The position numbers and the translations under genes were made by a program. 64,000 bases of DNA from positions 372,001 to 436,000 of the forward strand of contig NZ_WTEY01000001.1 in assembly GCF_009795805.1 (NCBI RefSeq), written 5' to 3'. This document shows positions 31,334-42,046 of the stretch, piece after piece. The notes beneath the pieces were generated by a model that saw only the letters and a program-made list of their open reading frames with translations, had not been told where the DNA came from and did not search any database. How positions within the stretch are numbered: the first letter of the stretch is position 1; each line of letters begins with the position of its first letter. This stretch comes from Gilliamella sp. Pra-s52 (GTDB taxonomy: Bacteria > Pseudomonadota > Gammaproteobacteria > Enterobacterales > Orbaceae).

Positions 31334-33823
31334 ATGCAATATTATATCAATAACCTAAAAAAAGAACTCGAAGATCTTGCCAATTTAAAGCGTGAGCGTG
31401 CGCTTATAGGCATGTCAACTGAATTTCAACAGGTTTTCTTGTTACTTCCGGCACTTTTTCATTACCATACCCCTCAATTACCCGGATATATAGAAGGTCA
31501 TATACCTTCTGGTATTGCGTATTATCAATTATCTGACGATGCAAATGAACTACTGAAAAACCAATACAATTTTATTCCACCTACAGACCAAACGCCAACC
31601 CAAAAAACACTACCAGCAGCAATCTCTGCTTTATATTCGATGGGTAGTACTTGCTCTCTTGGGCAATCAGTTCAATCTGATCTTGATATTTGGATATGTA
31701 TTGAAAATAACTTAACAGATCAGCAAAAAGATAATTTACAACAAAAATGTCGATTAATCGAAAAATGGGCAGAAAGTTTACAAGTCAAGTTAACGTTATT
31801 TGTGGTTGATGCCGATCGTTTTATTAAACAACATCACGAATGTTTAATGGGTGAAAATTGTGGCTCTGCGCAACATATTTTATTACTTGAAGAATTTTAC
31901 CGCTCTGCAAATTTATTAGCAGGAAAACTTTTGTTGTGGTTTGCTGTGCCTTATAACTATACCATAAATAATGTCACTTATCCCACATACGAACAGTGCG
32001 TTAGAGCTATGGTAGATCTTAATTTAATTGAGAGAAATGACTGGATTGATTTTGGTCCACTAACTAGCTTATCCGCGCAAGAATATTTTGGTGCAAGTTT
32101 ATGGCAGCTTTATAAAAGTATCGATTCCCCCTTTAAAGCGGTACTTAAAACTCTATTATTAGAAGCGTATTCATGGATCTATCCCGAAAATAAGCCGATT
32201 GCTTACCAGATGAAGGAATTCATTCAAAAAGGTAAAAAACATCAAGGAATGAATCTAGATTCATACTACATGCTGTTAGACCGAATCAGTAACTATCTTA
32301 TAGAAATTAATGACTATGAACGACTTGAACTAATTCGCAACTGTTTTTATTTAAAAGTGAATGAAAAACTATCTGTTTCTATGCAATCACCATCTTGGCG
32401 CCGTAAAATTTTGAGCGATTTAGTTAAAGATTGGGGATGGAATGAGCACCAAATTGCTAAATTAGATGCCTGCCAAACTTGGAAAATAGAGCAAGTTCGT
32501 GAAATGCATGAAATTTTATTACACACTATGATGACAGGCTATCGGAACCTACTCAATTTTGGTCGTCGTAATAATTTAGACTCATTAATTAGTCCTCAAG
32601 ATCTTGCGATTTTAACGCGTAAACTCTATGCTGCTTTTGAAGTGTTACCGGGAAAAATAACAACATTAAAACTTAACATATCCGACAATTTGCAAGAAGA
32701 TGCCTTGACGTTTATTCATGTGGCAGAAGATCGCATTAATCGAGCGGGATGGTATGTTTACAATCAAAAACCCATGTTGCAATCAATTATTGGTCATCAA
32801 TATCTTGAATATAGCAAGTATTTAGTAAAGCTTGTTAGTTGGTGTTATTTTAACGGTTTAATTGCTGATACTACCCAATTTTATTATCGGGATGGTAAAA
32901 ACCGTAATAACGCAAAAATTAATAAATTGATCGCTGATCTAAAAAATTACTTTCCTATCGATGTTCCTGCTGCAACTGAAGAACAGTTATATGGGCCATG
33001 TGAAATCCGTCACTTGGCGATCATTTTAAATCTGGAAGACGATCCAACTGCTAATATTGAATTAGATGATGAAGTTACCAATAGTGTACTTAATTATGGT
33101 AAAGATGAACTAAGCTTAGTTGGAACGATTGATCTTCTTTATCGAAATTCGTGGAATGAAATTCGCATACTTCACTTTAGTGGAACATTGTCTGTGCTTG
33201 AAGCCATAAAAGCATTATTAAATCGTATGCACAAAGATGCCGATCTACCCAATTCCATTGACATTTTTTGTTATAGTGAGCACCTAAGTTACGAAATCAA
33301 ACAGCAAATAAAAAAACTCATGGATGAATGTGTTGATTTACGTCTAACTACGACACAAAATAATTCAACACAAGTCAAACCGCTAAGAGTAGGGGGATCT
33401 TCTTGGTACCTATTTTTTGAAAGATTAGGTGTTTCTAGTCATCAATTTGAAAATGCGATCGACTTTTATGGTGCAGTATCAAATAATAAAATACAAGGCA
33501 GACCGCTAAATATCTTAGATCAAACTAATGAACTACCGAAAGAAATAGACAGTTTTGCTTATCGAGGTATCATCCAATTCTTTTTTGAAGATACTGATTT
33601 AGGTTTTGATCTTTATATCTTAAACGAACATAATCAAGTTGAAATTTACCGTAATTGCAATGGATCAAAAGAAAACATGGTAAAAGATATTAACGATTTT
33701 TATGTTTTATCTGATGACCGTTTTACTTTTACTACTGGCAGTGCCGTTAATTTTAATTTACCACAATTTTATCAAATCACTTATAATGACTCTGGAGATC
33801 GAGAGATCATTCCGCTTAATTAA
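31334..33823 (+). CDS. cyaA: Class I adenylate cyclase
   Basis: Makes cAMP from ATP; the cAMP-CRP complex probably acts on the sugar genes in this window (CRP sites at 21179 and 26647). The catalytic motif G-S-T-x-S-x-G-Q-S-x-x-S-D-L-D-I-W lies at 104-120, with Asp116 and Asp118 as metal ligands, and C-E-I-R-H-L-A-I-I is in the C-terminal half. 829 residues, near the 848 of E. coli, including the C-terminal regulatory half that responds to PTS state in enterics. Confidence 0.96.
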   Translation: MQYYINNLKKELEDLANLKRERALIGMSTEFQQVFLLLPALFHYHTPQLPGYIEGHIPSGIAYYQLSDDANELLKNQYNFIPPTDQTPTQKTLPAAISALYSMGSTCSLGQSVQSDLDIWICIENNLTDQQKDNLQQKCRLIEKWAESLQVKLTLFVVDADRFIKQHHECLMGENCGSAQHILLLEEFYRSANLLAGKLLLWFAVPYNYTINNVTYPTYEQCVRAMVDLNLIERNDWIDFGPLTSLSAQEYFGASLWQLYKSIDSPFKAVLKTLLLEAYSWIYPENKPIAYQMKEFIQKGKKHQGMNLDSYYMLLDRISNYLIEINDYERLELIRNCFYLKVNEKLSVSMQSPSWRRKILSDLVKDWGWNEHQIAKLDACQTWKIEQVREMHEILLHTMMTGYRNLLNFGRRNNLDSLISPQDLAILTRKLYAAFEVLPGKITTLKLNISDNLQEDALTFIHVAEDRINRAGWYVYNQKPMLQSIIGHQYLEYSKYLVKLVSWCYFNGLIADTTQFYYRDGKNRNNAKINKLIADLKNYFPIDVPAATEEQLYGPCEIRHLAIILNLEDDPTANIELDDEVTNSVLNYGKDELSLVGTIDLLYRNSWNEIRILHFSGTLSVLEAIKALLNRMHKDADLPNSIDIFCYSEHLSYEIKQQIKKLMDECVDLRLTTTQNNSTQVKPLRVGGSSWYLFFERLGVSSHQFENAIDFYGAVSNNKIQGRPLNILDQTNELPKEIDSFAYRGIIQFFFEDTDLGFDLYILNEHNQVEIYRNCNGSKENMVKDINDFYVLSDDRFTFTTGSAVNFNLPQFYQITYNDSGDREIIPLN

Positions 33824-33951
33824 ATGATCGACAATGATCTTATTTAACTATAATTCCTGCCAAAAACTTTCAGGGAAGCATGTTTTTTAGTATAAAAAGA
33901 TAAAAATTTACAATTAATAAGTAAAATAATTCAATTTCTATTAGAATAATG

Positions 33952-33979
33952 GGAACTTTTTTTAAATTTAAGAATCTAA
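33952..33979 (+). promoter_or_regulatory. Sigma-E promoter of rpoE
   Basis: GGAACTT (33952-33958) and TCTAA (33975-33979) with a 16-bp spacer fit the sigma-E consensus and its position upstream of rpoE, giving the known positive autoregulation. Confidence 0.85.
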
Positions 33980-34041
33980 CTGTCTGAGCGCACAAATTTG
34001 GGCCGATTGACAGTTATTAACGTAATAAGGAATGGCCTTTA

Positions 34042-34614
34042 ATGGGGGAGCAAGTAACAGACCAAGTATTAGTTGATCGCGTTGTTAATGGAGACAAAAA
34101 CGCATTCAATCTACTTGTGGTTCGTTATCAAAACAAATTAGCTCATTTGGTTTCTCGTTATGTATTAGCGTCAGAAGTCCCTGATGTTGTGCAAGAAAGC
34201 TTTATTAAGGCATATCGCTCATTAAGTCTTTTTAAAGGTGAAAGCGTTTTTTACACATGGTTGTACCGCATTGCGGTTAATACGGCAAAAAATTACTTAA
34301 CTTCTCAAGGTCGACGGCCGCCAGCATCAGATATCGAAGCTAGCGAAGCCGAAGGTTACGAAGGTGCAGATTCACTAAGGGATCTTGATAATCCTGAAAA
34401 TTTAGCACTTTCAGATGAAGTGAAAAAAACTGTATTTGCAGCGATTGAGGCTCTGCCTGATGATTTAAAAACGGCAATTACATTGCGTGAAATCGATGGT
34501 TTAAGCTACGAAGAGATTGCTGAAATTATGGATTCACCTGTTGGAACAGTGCGATCACGTATCTTTAGAGCTCGTGAAGCAATAGATGAAAAATTAAAAC
34601 CATTACTCAATTAA
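34042..34614 (+). CDS. rpoE: RNA polymerase sigma-E factor
   Basis: ECF sigma factor for envelope stress. Region 2 (about 14-85) contains D-V-V-Q-E-[SA]-F-I-K-A-Y-R and F-Y-T-W-L-Y-R-I-A-V-N-T-A-K-N-Y-L; region 4 (about 130-185) contains G-L-S-Y-E-E-I-A and P-V-G-T-V-R-S-R-I-F-R-A-R-E-A. 190 residues, as in E. coli. The anti-sigma gene rseA and rseB follow, and a sigma-E promoter precedes it. Confidence 0.97.
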   Translation: MGEQVTDQVLVDRVVNGDKNAFNLLVVRYQNKLAHLVSRYVLASEVPDVVQESFIKAYRSLSLFKGESVFYTWLYRIAVNTAKNYLTSQGRRPPASDIEASEAEGYEGADSLRDLDNPENLALSDEVKKTVFAAIEALPDDLKTAITLREIDGLSYEEIAEIMDSPVGTVRSRIFRAREAIDEKLKPLLN

Positions 34615-34663
34615 TGGCTACAAACAGATTGATAAAAGTAGTCATAAATTTAAGGTATTTACT

Positions 34664-35227
34664 ATGCAAATAGAACAGAAAGAGCAACTTTCATCACTTA
34701 TGGATGGCGAGTTCACTCATGATCATATTGTTGATGAAGTATCGCATAATGAGAGTTTGCAATCATGCTGGCACCGCTATCATATTGTAAGAGATACAAT
34801 GCGAGGTGAGTTGCATAGTTGCTCATTAACATTAGATATCTCTAATCAAATTGCTCAAGCTATTGCGAGTGAAGATCTATACAATCCACTAACAGATCAA
34901 CCGAATATCAACGCAACAGCACTACCAAAAGCTGAAAACCTAATTTGGATTCACCTTAAAGACTTTTTTGCTAAAGTGAGCCAAGTTGGACTTGCGGCGT
35001 GTGTCACACTCGGTATTATTGCTGGTGTTCAATATCAACAAAGCCAAACGGATAATGTGAATGGCACTCCTACATTATTAAACACTGTGCCGGTGGGCGT
35101 TAATATCGCACCAGTAGGTGGAATTCATCAGCAAAACGATCAGCAACTGCTTGAAAAGCGACAATACGACAAAATTAGATTGCTTGTGCAAGATTACGAA
35201 TTACAGAAAAGACTTAATGCTCACTAA
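34664..35227 (+). CDS. rseA: Anti-sigma-E factor RseA
   Basis: Inner-membrane protein that holds sigma-E inactive until cleaved by DegS and RseP. The N-terminal cytoplasmic domain starts with the family motif L-S-S-L-M-D-G-E and has W-x-R-Y-H-x-x-R-D near 36-44. One transmembrane helix lies at about 104-122 (L-A-A-C-V-T-L-G-I-I-A-G-V), then a periplasmic tail. 187 residues versus 216 in E. coli, mainly a shorter periplasmic part. rseB follows 6 bp later. Confidence 0.93.
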   Translation: MQIEQKEQLSSLMDGEFTHDHIVDEVSHNESLQSCWHRYHIVRDTMRGELHSCSLTLDISNQIAQAIASEDLYNPLTDQPNINATALPKAENLIWIHLKDFFAKVSQVGLAACVTLGIIAGVQYQQSQTDNVNGTPTLLNTVPVGVNIAPVGGIHQQNDQQLLEKRQYDKIRLLVQDYELQKRLNAH

Positions 35228-35233
35228 TTCGAA

Positions 35234-36217
35234 ATGAAATTACCCTATTATTTTGTGCTACATTTTATAAAACAGAGTAGAAATTTTATTTTCACTCTGT
35301 TTTTCGTGTTTTTTTCCGCATCCGTTTATGCTAATGACACCAATGATGCCTTAACACTATTAAACAAAATGCATCATGCAGCTCAAACACAAAATTATCA
35401 TATCCACTTCTTATTTGAAGATAAAGATCAGTATGCAACCACATTTGAATATAGCCATTTAGGTGCAGCAGACACAAACGATATTAATGCCTGTTTACGC
35501 TATCTTGAAGGTCCAGATAAAGAGATCATCTTGCACAATGGCGTAACGAGTTACTTTCAACCTGATAGCCCATCGTTTTCGATCACTAGCCCACGCATTA
35601 TCGAAGCTTTTCCTGATGTGATTTATAATAATTTTAATGACTTAAGCGAGGTTTACGATTTTATTTTATTAGGCAAAGCAAGAACGGCAAATCGTAGTGC
35701 ACAACAGGTAAAAATTATCGCTAAAGAAAAGGACCGTTATAGCTACCTGATTTGGATTGATGATCAAACCTATTTGCCGATCAGAGTTGATTTATTGGAT
35801 GAAAATAACAACATTATTAATCAGATAAAAGTGATCCAGTTAGATGAAAATCTTGATAAGAAAAAACAGCTAGATTATATCAACAACCGAACTTATCCTG
35901 TTTTATTATCGATCGAAAAGCAAGATAGTGCATTTGACCAATGGCGATTAGCTTGGTTACCTAAAGGATTTAAGGAAATCGCTGCTTATAATCTGAACTT
36001 TTACAACTCTGATATTGCAACTAAATTGTTTTCAGATGGTGTATTTTCATTTACGGTTAATATTTCCTCGGAACAAGCTAAGCAATCACACCAAATTATA
36101 CAACAAGGTGGGCGCACTATCTATTCAACTAACTTGGGTCATAAAAATATTATCATCATTGGTAATTTACCGCATACCACGCTTGAACGTATAGCACAAA
36201 ATATTATCCAGAAATAA
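35234..36217 (+). CDS. rseB: Sigma-E factor regulatory protein RseB
   Basis: Periplasmic sensor that binds RseA and shields it from DegS, responding to mislocalised lipopolysaccharide and lipoproteins. A signal peptide (about 1-33, ending V-Y-A) is followed by the large LolA-like domain (about 36-215) and a smaller C-terminal domain that contacts RseA (about 230-325). 327 residues, close to the 318 of E. coli. Part of the rpoE-rseA-rseB operon. rseC, expected next in enterics, is absent; lepA follows 154 bp later. Confidence 0.93.
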   Translation: MKLPYYFVLHFIKQSRNFIFTLFFVFFSASVYANDTNDALTLLNKMHHAAQTQNYHIHFLFEDKDQYATTFEYSHLGAADTNDINACLRYLEGPDKEIILHNGVTSYFQPDSPSFSITSPRIIEAFPDVIYNNFNDLSEVYDFILLGKARTANRSAQQVKIIAKEKDRYSYLIWIDDQTYLPIRVDLLDENNNIINQIKVIQLDENLDKKKQLDYINNRTYPVLLSIEKQDSAFDQWRLAWLPKGFKEIAAYNLNFYNSDIATKLFSDGVFSFTVNISSEQAKQSHQIIQQGGRTIYSTNLGHKNIIIIGNLPHTTLERIAQNIIQK

Positions 36218-36371
36218 GTGCAAACTTCTCGATAACGCTATGCTTAGCAGTGATAAATGTGTAAAATGACGCCTTTATGACTATGTAATTATTAGCAATG
36301 TTGGTAATAACCAAAGGCATTTTAGATAGTTAACCATTAATAACCAAGATACTCATTATAATATTATTAAT

Positions 36372-38168
36372 ATGAATAAAAATATCCGCAATTTTTCGAT
36401 TATTGCCCATATTGACCATGGTAAATCAACACTTTCAGACCGCATCATTCAAATTTGTGGCGGACTTTCAGATCGTGAAATGGAAGCCCAAGTGCTCGAC
36501 TCAATGGATCTTGAGCGTGAGCGAGGTATCACCATAAAAGCTCAAAGTGTTACGCTTGATTATCATGCTAAAAATGGCGAAACCTATCAGCTCAATTTTA
36601 TCGACACTCCCGGCCATGTTGACTTTTCGTATGAAGTCTCGCGCTCGCTTGCCGCTTGTGAAGGCGCATTATTAGTTGTTGATGCAGGGCAAGGCGTTGA
36701 AGCACAAACACTAGCAAACTGCTATACCGCCTTAGACATGGATCTTGAAGTTGTTCCTGTACTAAATAAAATCGATTTACCCGCAGCCGAACCAGAGCGT
36801 GTAGCGGACGAAATCGAAGATATTGTTGGCATCGACGCAAGTAATGCTGTTCGTTGTTCAGCTAAAACAGGTGTGGGCGTGACGGATGTTCTTGAACAAC
36901 TTGTCAACGACATTCCTCCACCAGAAGGCGACTCAAGCGCACCATTACAAGCACTTATTATTGATTCATGGTTTGATAATTACTTAGGCGTTGTTTCATT
37001 AATTCGCATAAAAAATGGTGAATTAAACAAAGGTGACAAAATTAAAGTTATGAGTACAGGCATGACATACAACGTTGATCGACTTGGTATATTTACGCCT
37101 AAACAAGTTGATAAACAATGCTTGCATTGTGGCGAAGTGGGCTGGGTTGTTTGTGCTATCAAAGATATATTAGGTGCCCCAGTCGGGGATACTTTAACCT
37201 TAGCAAAAGCACCGGCACAAGAACCATTACCTGGCTTTAAAAAGGTCAAACCACAGGTTTATGCTGGGTTATTCCCAACTAGTTCTGACGATTACGAAGC
37301 TTTTCGTGATGCGCTAGGCAAATTAAGCCTAAATGACGCCTCATTATTTTATGAACCTGAAAATTCAGGGGCATTAGGATTTGGGTTCCGTTGTGGTTTT
37401 CTTGGTCTACTGCATATGGAAATTATCCAAGAGCGCTTAGAGCGTGAATACAACCTTGATCTTATAACTACTGCACCAACGGTTGTTTATGAAGTGCTAA
37501 CCACATCCAATGACATTATTTATGTTGATAGCCCCGCCAAATTACCAGCGGTAAATAATATTCAGGAACTGCGTGAACCGATTGCTGAATGTAATATTTT
37601 AGTACCACAAACCTATCTAGGTAACGTCATCACATTATGTGTTGAAAAACGCGGGGTACAAACTAACATGGTTTATCATGGAAACCAAGTAGCCTTAACA
37701 TACGAAATACCAATGACCGAAGTTGTATTAGACTTTTTTGACAAACTAAAATCAACTTCACGCGGGTATGCTTCATTAGATTACAGCTTTAAACGATTCC
37801 AAGCTGCCGACATGGTAAGATTAGATGTATTAATAAACGGTGAACGTGTTGATGCATTAGCCTTGATTACCCACAAAGACAATGCACCTTATCGAGGGCG
37901 GGAATTAGTCGAAAAGATGAAAGAGCTTATTCCTCGTCAACTATTTGATATTGCCATACAAGCGGCTATCGGAAATCACGTCATAGCACGATCAACTGTA
38001 AAACAACTACGCAAAAACGTATTAGCTAAATGTTATGGTGGTGACGTGAGTCGTAAAAAGAAACTTTTACAAAAGCAAAAAGAAGGTAAAAAACGCATGA
38101 AACAAGTTGGTAATGTTGAATTACCACAAGAAGCATTTTTAGCGATTTTGCATGTAGGAAAAGATTAA
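36372..38168 (+). CDS. lepA: Elongation factor 4 (LepA)
   Basis: Translational GTPase linked to ribosome back-translocation and initiation. G1 is A-H-I-D-H-G-K-S-T (12-20), D-T-P-G-H (about 77-81) and N-K-I-D (about 131-134). The LepA-specific C-terminal domain ends with K-C-Y-G-G-D[12 protein letters not shown]. 598 residues against 599 in E. coli, with very high similarity. No Shine-Dalgarno sequence is visible before the ATG at 36372; the start is fixed by the conserved [12 protein letters not shown]. Confidence 0.97.
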   Translation: MNKNIRNFSIIAHIDHGKSTLSDRIIQICGGLSDREMEAQVLDSMDLERERGITIKAQSVTLDYHAKNGETYQLNFIDTPGHVDFSYEVSRSLAACEGALLVVDAGQGVEAQTLANCYTALDMDLEVVPVLNKIDLPAAEPERVADEIEDIVGIDASNAVRCSAKTGVGVTDVLEQLVNDIPPPEGDSSAPLQALIIDSWFDNYLGVVSLIRIKNGELNKGDKIKVMSTGMTYNVDRLGIFTPKQVDKQCLHCGEVGWVVCAIKDILGAPVGDTLTLAKAPAQEPLPGFKKVKPQVYAGLFPTSSDDYEAFRDALGKLSLNDASLFYEPENSGALGFGFRCGFLGLLHMEIIQERLEREYNLDLITTAPTVVYEVLTTSNDIIYVDSPAKLPAVNNIQELREPIAECNILVPQTYLGNVITLCVEKRGVQTNMVYHGNQVALTYEIPMTEVVLDFFDKLKSTSRGYASLDYSFKRFQAADMVRLDVLINGERVDALALITHKDNAPYRGRELVEKMKELIPRQLFDIAIQAAIGNHVIARSTVKQLRKNVLAKCYGGDVSRKKKLLQKQKEGKKRMKQVGNVELPQEAFLAILHVGKD

Positions 38169-38214
38169 CTAATTAAAACGAATTGATAAAAGATTCATTT
38201 AAAGAGGAAAAAAA

Positions 38215-39216
38215 ATGGCTGGAATGTTTGCCATCATATTAACAACCGCAACTTTTATTACTGGGATCTTTTGGTTTTTAGAAAAATTCAAATGGAAACC
38301 GGCAAGACAGCGTAAAGTAGAAGAAATCCGCACCCAAAGCAATGGTGAGGTTGACGGAAAGATACTTGCTGAAGTGGGTAAACCCAAAGTGTGGGTTGAA
38401 AACTTGGCATCGTTTTTCCCTGTTTTATTTGTCGTGTTTTTTATCCGCTCATTTTTATATGAACCGTTTCAAATCCCATCAGGGTCAATGATGCAAACGT
38501 TACTCATTGGTGACTTTATTGCGGTTGAAAAATACGCTTATGGCTTACGTGATCCTATTACTAACACAGTTATCATCCCAACAGGGCACCCTAAACGTGG
38601 TGATGTAGCCGTGTTTAAACATCCAAATGTTCCACAAATGGATCTGATTAAACGTGTAGTGGGTTTACCGGGGGATAAAATCGTCTATCTGGATAAAGAA
38701 AAGAAAATTGTAATTTATCCAGCGTGCCAAACAGCGGATACCGATTGCAAAGGTCAGCAATCACAGCCACTTGACTTGCATTACAGCGAACCCAAAACAA
38801 GCAATTGGAAAGAAGTTCACGAAAAGTTTAAAACTTCTCCAAGCTTTTATACCTTACAGCAATATGCTGATAAAGGTATTATTGACTCAGATAGTGTTGT
38901 AACATTGAATATGAACATTCAACAAGAAACGCTAGGTGACAAACCGCACGACATTTTGATTACACAAGGATCGCAAGAGGATCCAAATTATTATTACCAC
39001 CAAAAAGATCAACCAATAGCCACTTGGGTTGTACCACAAGGTCACTACTTTATGATGGGTGACAACCGTGACAACAGTGGTGACAGTCGATACTTTGGTT
39101 TTGTACCTGAAGGTAACTTTGTGGGTAAAGCAACTGCAATTTGGATTAGCTTTGAAAAACAACCAGATGAGTGGCCAACAGGAATTCGCTTTAGTCGTAT
39201 TGGTGGAATACATTAA
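38215..39216 (+). CDS. lepB: Signal peptidase I
   Basis: Cleaves signal peptides of secreted proteins at the periplasmic face of the inner membrane. Two N-terminal transmembrane segments (about 4-22 and 62-79), catalytic Ser91 in P-S-G-S-M-M and catalytic Lys146 in [10 protein letters not shown] are at the same numbers as in E. coli. Box E, G-D-N-R-D-N-S-x-D-S-R, lies near 283-293. 333 residues versus 324. lepA-lepB-rnc-era is the conserved operon order. Confidence 0.96.
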   Translation: MAGMFAIILTTATFITGIFWFLEKFKWKPARQRKVEEIRTQSNGEVDGKILAEVGKPKVWVENLASFFPVLFVVFFIRSFLYEPFQIPSGSMMQTLLIGDFIAVEKYAYGLRDPITNTVIIPTGHPKRGDVAVFKHPNVPQMDLIKRVVGLPGDKIVYLDKEKKIVIYPACQTADTDCKGQQSQPLDLHYSEPKTSNWKEVHEKFKTSPSFYTLQQYADKGIIDSDSVVTLNMNIQQETLGDKPHDILITQGSQEDPNYYYHQKDQPIATWVVPQGHYFMMGDNRDNSGDSRYFGFVPEGNFVGKATAIWISFEKQPDEWPTGIRFSRIGGIH

Positions 39217-39227
39217 AAATTATCATT

Positions 39228-39902
39228 ATGAAAAAATTTACACAAATTCAACAATCGATCGGCTATCAGTTTCAAGATCTATCACTACTTGAATTAGCGC
39301 TCACTCACCGAAGCGCTAATAAAATGCATAACGAACGCTTAGAGTTTCTTGGGGATTCTATTTTAAGTTTTGTCATTGCTGATGAGCTATATCACCGTTT
39401 TGTCAAACAAGACGAAGGCGACCTAAGCCAAATGCGAGCTACACTCGTTTGCGGTCAAATGCTTGCCGAAATTGGCAAAGATTTTAAATTAGGCGATCAC
39501 CTTATTTTAGGACAAGGCGAGTTAAAAAGTGGCGGATTTCGTCGCGAATCAATTATTTCTGATGCCGTTGAAGCCATTATTGGTGCCATTTATTTAGATA
39601 GCAACATCGACACAATTCGTCAGTTAATCTTATCGTGGTACCAAACTCGCTTAAGCCAAATTCAACCAGGTATAAAGCAAAAAGATGCTAAAACAAGATT
39701 ACAAGAATATTTACAAGGGATTCATCGACCACGTCCATGTTATCTTATTCTTGAAGTTACTGGTGATAATCACGAACAAGAATTCCTAATTCAGTGCAAA
39801 ATCGATAATGACAACCGCGAATATTTAGGTCGTGGTTTAAGTCGCCGAAAAGCAGAACAAATAGCAGCACAAGAAGCACTCAACCAACTAGGTATAAAAT
39901 GA
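39228..39902 (+). CDS. rnc: Ribonuclease III
   Basis: Double-strand-specific endoribonuclease for rRNA processing and mRNA leaders such as the pnp hairpin at 8040. The signature E-R-L-E-F-L-G-D-S is at 36-44 with catalytic acidic residues there and in D-A-V-E-A-[IL]-I-G-A (about 115). A dsRNA-binding domain occupies about 155-223. 224 residues, as usual (226). Its stop overlaps the era start in ATGA. Confidence 0.96.
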   Translation: MKKFTQIQQSIGYQFQDLSLLELALTHRSANKMHNERLEFLGDSILSFVIADELYHRFVKQDEGDLSQMRATLVCGQMLAEIGKDFKLGDHLILGQGELKSGGFRRESIISDAVEAIIGAIYLDSNIDTIRQLILSWYQTRLSQIQPGIKQKDAKTRLQEYLQGIHRPRPCYLILEVTGDNHEQEFLIQCKIDNDNREYLGRGLSRRKAEQIAAQEALNQLGIK

Positions 39903-40804
39903 CAGAAACAACACAACATTGTGGATTTGTCGCCATTGTGGGGCGACCAAACGTAGGTAAATCAACACTATTGAACCAACTGCTTGGTCAAAAGATTTCG
40001 ATTACCTCGCGCAAAGCGCAAACTACAAGGCACCGCATTGTCGGTATTGACACGCAGAATAACGACCAAATTATTTATATCGACACACCTGGATTGCACA
40101 TTGAAGAAAAAAGAGCCATCAACCGCCTAATGAACCGAGCGGCAAGTAGCTCGATTGGTGATGTTGAACTTGTGATCTTTGTTGTAGAAGGGACTCATTG
40201 GAATGACGATGACGAAATGGTTGCCAATAAACTCAAAGACTGCAAATGCCCAGTATTATTAGTCATTAATAAAATTGACAATGTCACTGACAAAACGCAA
40301 TTATTACCCCACATTCAAGCAATTAGTCAAAAAGTTAACTTCCTTGATGTGGTGCCAATCAGCGCCGAAAAAGGTGAAGGCGTTGATATCATCAAAGATA
40401 TCGTCAAAAAACACTTACCAGAAGGTGAACACCATTTTCCTGAAGATTACATTACCGACCGCTCACAACGTTTTATGGCGTCAGAAATTATTCGTGAAAA
40501 ACTCATGCGTTTTTTAGGTGACGAATTACCTTATTCAGTAACGGTTGAAATTGAACAATTTAAAGTTGACGAACGTAATGGAATGTACCGCATTAACGGA
40601 CTAATCTTAGTTGAGCGTGATGGACAAAAGAAAATGGTTATCGGCAATAAAGGTGAAAAAATCAAAAAAATCGGTATTGAAGCCCGTAAAGACATGCAAT
40701 CATTTTTTGATAACAAAGTCCATCTAGAACTTTGGGTCAAAGTCAAAGCAGGCTGGGCAGATGATGAGCGAGCATTACGAAGTTTAGGCTATAGTGATGA
40801 TTAA
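39899..40804 (+). CDS. era: GTPase Era
   Basis: Ras-like GTPase with a C-terminal KH domain that binds the 3' end of 16S rRNA during 30S maturation. G1 is G-R-P-N-V-G-K-S (15-22), G3 D-T-P-G and G4 N-K-I-D (about 124-127). The KH domain has [11 protein letters not shown] (about 249-259). 301 residues, identical in length to E. coli. Last gene of the lepA-lepB-rnc-era run; recO and pdxJ, usual next in enterics, are not here. Confidence 0.97.
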   Translation: MTETTQHCGFVAIVGRPNVGKSTLLNQLLGQKISITSRKAQTTRHRIVGIDTQNNDQIIYIDTPGLHIEEKRAINRLMNRAASSSIGDVELVIFVVEGTHWNDDDEMVANKLKDCKCPVLLVINKIDNVTDKTQLLPHIQAISQKVNFLDVVPISAEKGEGVDIIKDIVKKHLPEGEHHFPEDYITDRSQRFMASEIIREKLMRFLGDELPYSVTVEIEQFKVDERNGMYRINGLILVERDGQKKMVIGNKGEKIKKIGIEARKDMQSFFDNKVHLELWVKVKAGWADDERALRSLGYSDD

Positions 40805-40831
40805 CGATTCCGCTAGATTTTTTAAGTTATC

Positions 40832-40858
40832 AATCAGGCATAACGATGCCTGATTTTT
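40832..40858 (+). terminator. era operon terminator
   Basis: 10-bp stem AATCAGGCAT / ATGCCTGATT with loop AACG and a T-run. Confidence 0.9.
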
Positions 40859-40867
40859 CATTTAAAA

Positions 40868-40907
40868 AACTTCAATAAAATCAATAACCTTCCTGAACGA
40901 TTTTTTA
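40868..40907 (+). repeat. Dispersed ~37-bp repeat, copy B
   Basis: AACTTCAATAAAATCAATAA, then CCTTCCTGAACG and a T-run, matching copies A, C, D and E. It lies 10 bp after the era terminator, in the era sense. Confidence 0.8.
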
Positions 40908-40919
40908 ACGAAAAATCCC

Positions 40920-41912
40920 CTAAATTGTTTGCCCTTTATCAATCTTATAATCTAAATTAACACTACTTTTCACATGCTCACCATTTAATTTTTGCAATAA
41001 TAATTCGATTGCAACTTTACCAATCTCAAATCGTGGCGTAATGACGGTTGCAATCTTTTGGTTGTTTGCTCGACCAATTTCTAAACCATGAAAGCCTGCA
41101 ATAGCAATTTGTTCAGGAACAGGGATCTGATAATTTTGGCACTCAAGTAGTACACCTATTGCCATATCGTCGTTAGTACATAAAATACCATCCATATCAG
41201 GATATTTTTGAATTGCTTGGTGAAATAAACTTTTGCCTAAATCTATTGATGATATTGCATTGGGGATAATCTGACGTGGTGTTAATCCTGATTGTTTCAT
41301 AACACGTTGATAACCTTTGTAACGTTGGCTATCGCGTGCACTTGCAATGGAATTAAAATAGATGATATTTTTTTTGCCAGATTCAATCATTTGCAAAGTC
41401 ATATCATAGGCGGCTTGTTCATTATCAAAACCGACTTGGATATCAAAAAATGTTTTGGTGATATCCATAAGCTCAACAACAGGAATATTAGCGGTTTTTA
41501 AATATTGTAGGGTGGTTTGAGTGTGCTCCTTTTCCATCAAGACAAGAGCGTCGACGTTGTATGACAGCAGGTTAATAATTTTTTCTTCTTCTAACTGTTT
41601 ATCATAATTATAGTTAGTAATAATTGTTTGGTAATGTTGAGCTGATGCGACCGATTCAATACCAGCAAGCACTTCTGTAAATATTTGGTTTTTAAAAGAC
41701 GGTATAACAATGCCAATACAGTGACTGCGCGAACCTAGCATGATTTGTGGTGCAAGATTGGGAATATATTGGATCTCTTTTAACACTTTTGCTATTTTTT
41801 CTTGGTTTTTTTCAGAGACTTGTTTAGGGTTTTTTAGATAGCGACTAATGGTCATTTTAGTCACGCCAGTTAAATTGGCAATATCTTGTAAACTAATACG
41901 CTTATCTTTCAT
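40920..41912 (-). CDS. idnR: IdnR/GntR-type LacI-family regulator
   Basis: Regulates L-idonate/gluconate catabolism. The N-terminus R-I-S-L-Q-D-I-A-N-L-T-G-V-T-K-M-T-I-S-R-Y is near-identical in pattern to E. coli IdnR, and the effector domain shares Y-Q-T-x-I-x-N-Y-N-Y-D, I-N-L-L-S-Y-N, P-V-V-E-L-M-D and I-A-G-F-H-G-L-E-I-G-R. 330 residues. Twin palindromes of the IdnR/GntR type lie upstream of idnO at 44228-44254. It is followed on the same strand's upstream side by the MFS gene, 134 bp away. Confidence 0.9.
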   Translation of the reverse strand: MKDKRISLQDIANLTGVTKMTISRYLKNPKQVSEKNQEKIAKVLKEIQYIPNLAPQIMLGSRSHCIGIVIPSFKNQIFTEVLAGIESVASAQHYQTIITNYNYDKQLEEEKIINLLSYNVDALVLMEKEHTQTTLQYLKTANIPVVELMDITKTFFDIQVGFDNEQAAYDMTLQMIESGKKNIIYFNSIASARDSQRYKGYQRVMKQSGLTPRQIIPNAISSIDLGKSLFHQAIQKYPDMDGILCTNDDMAIGVLLECQNYQIPVPEQIAIAGFHGLEIGRANNQKIATVITPRFEIGKVAIELLLQKLNGEHVKSSVNLDYKIDKGQTI

Positions 41913-42046
41913 AACCTATTATTTTAGGAGGGATGCTGGTTGAATGTGTGGCATTTTACCAGTAAAAACAAGAAAATAAATAATATTCGTTAGAATAAAT
42001 TAAGAAGGCAGTATCCATTGCCTTCTTATTTTTTTGATATTATTGG

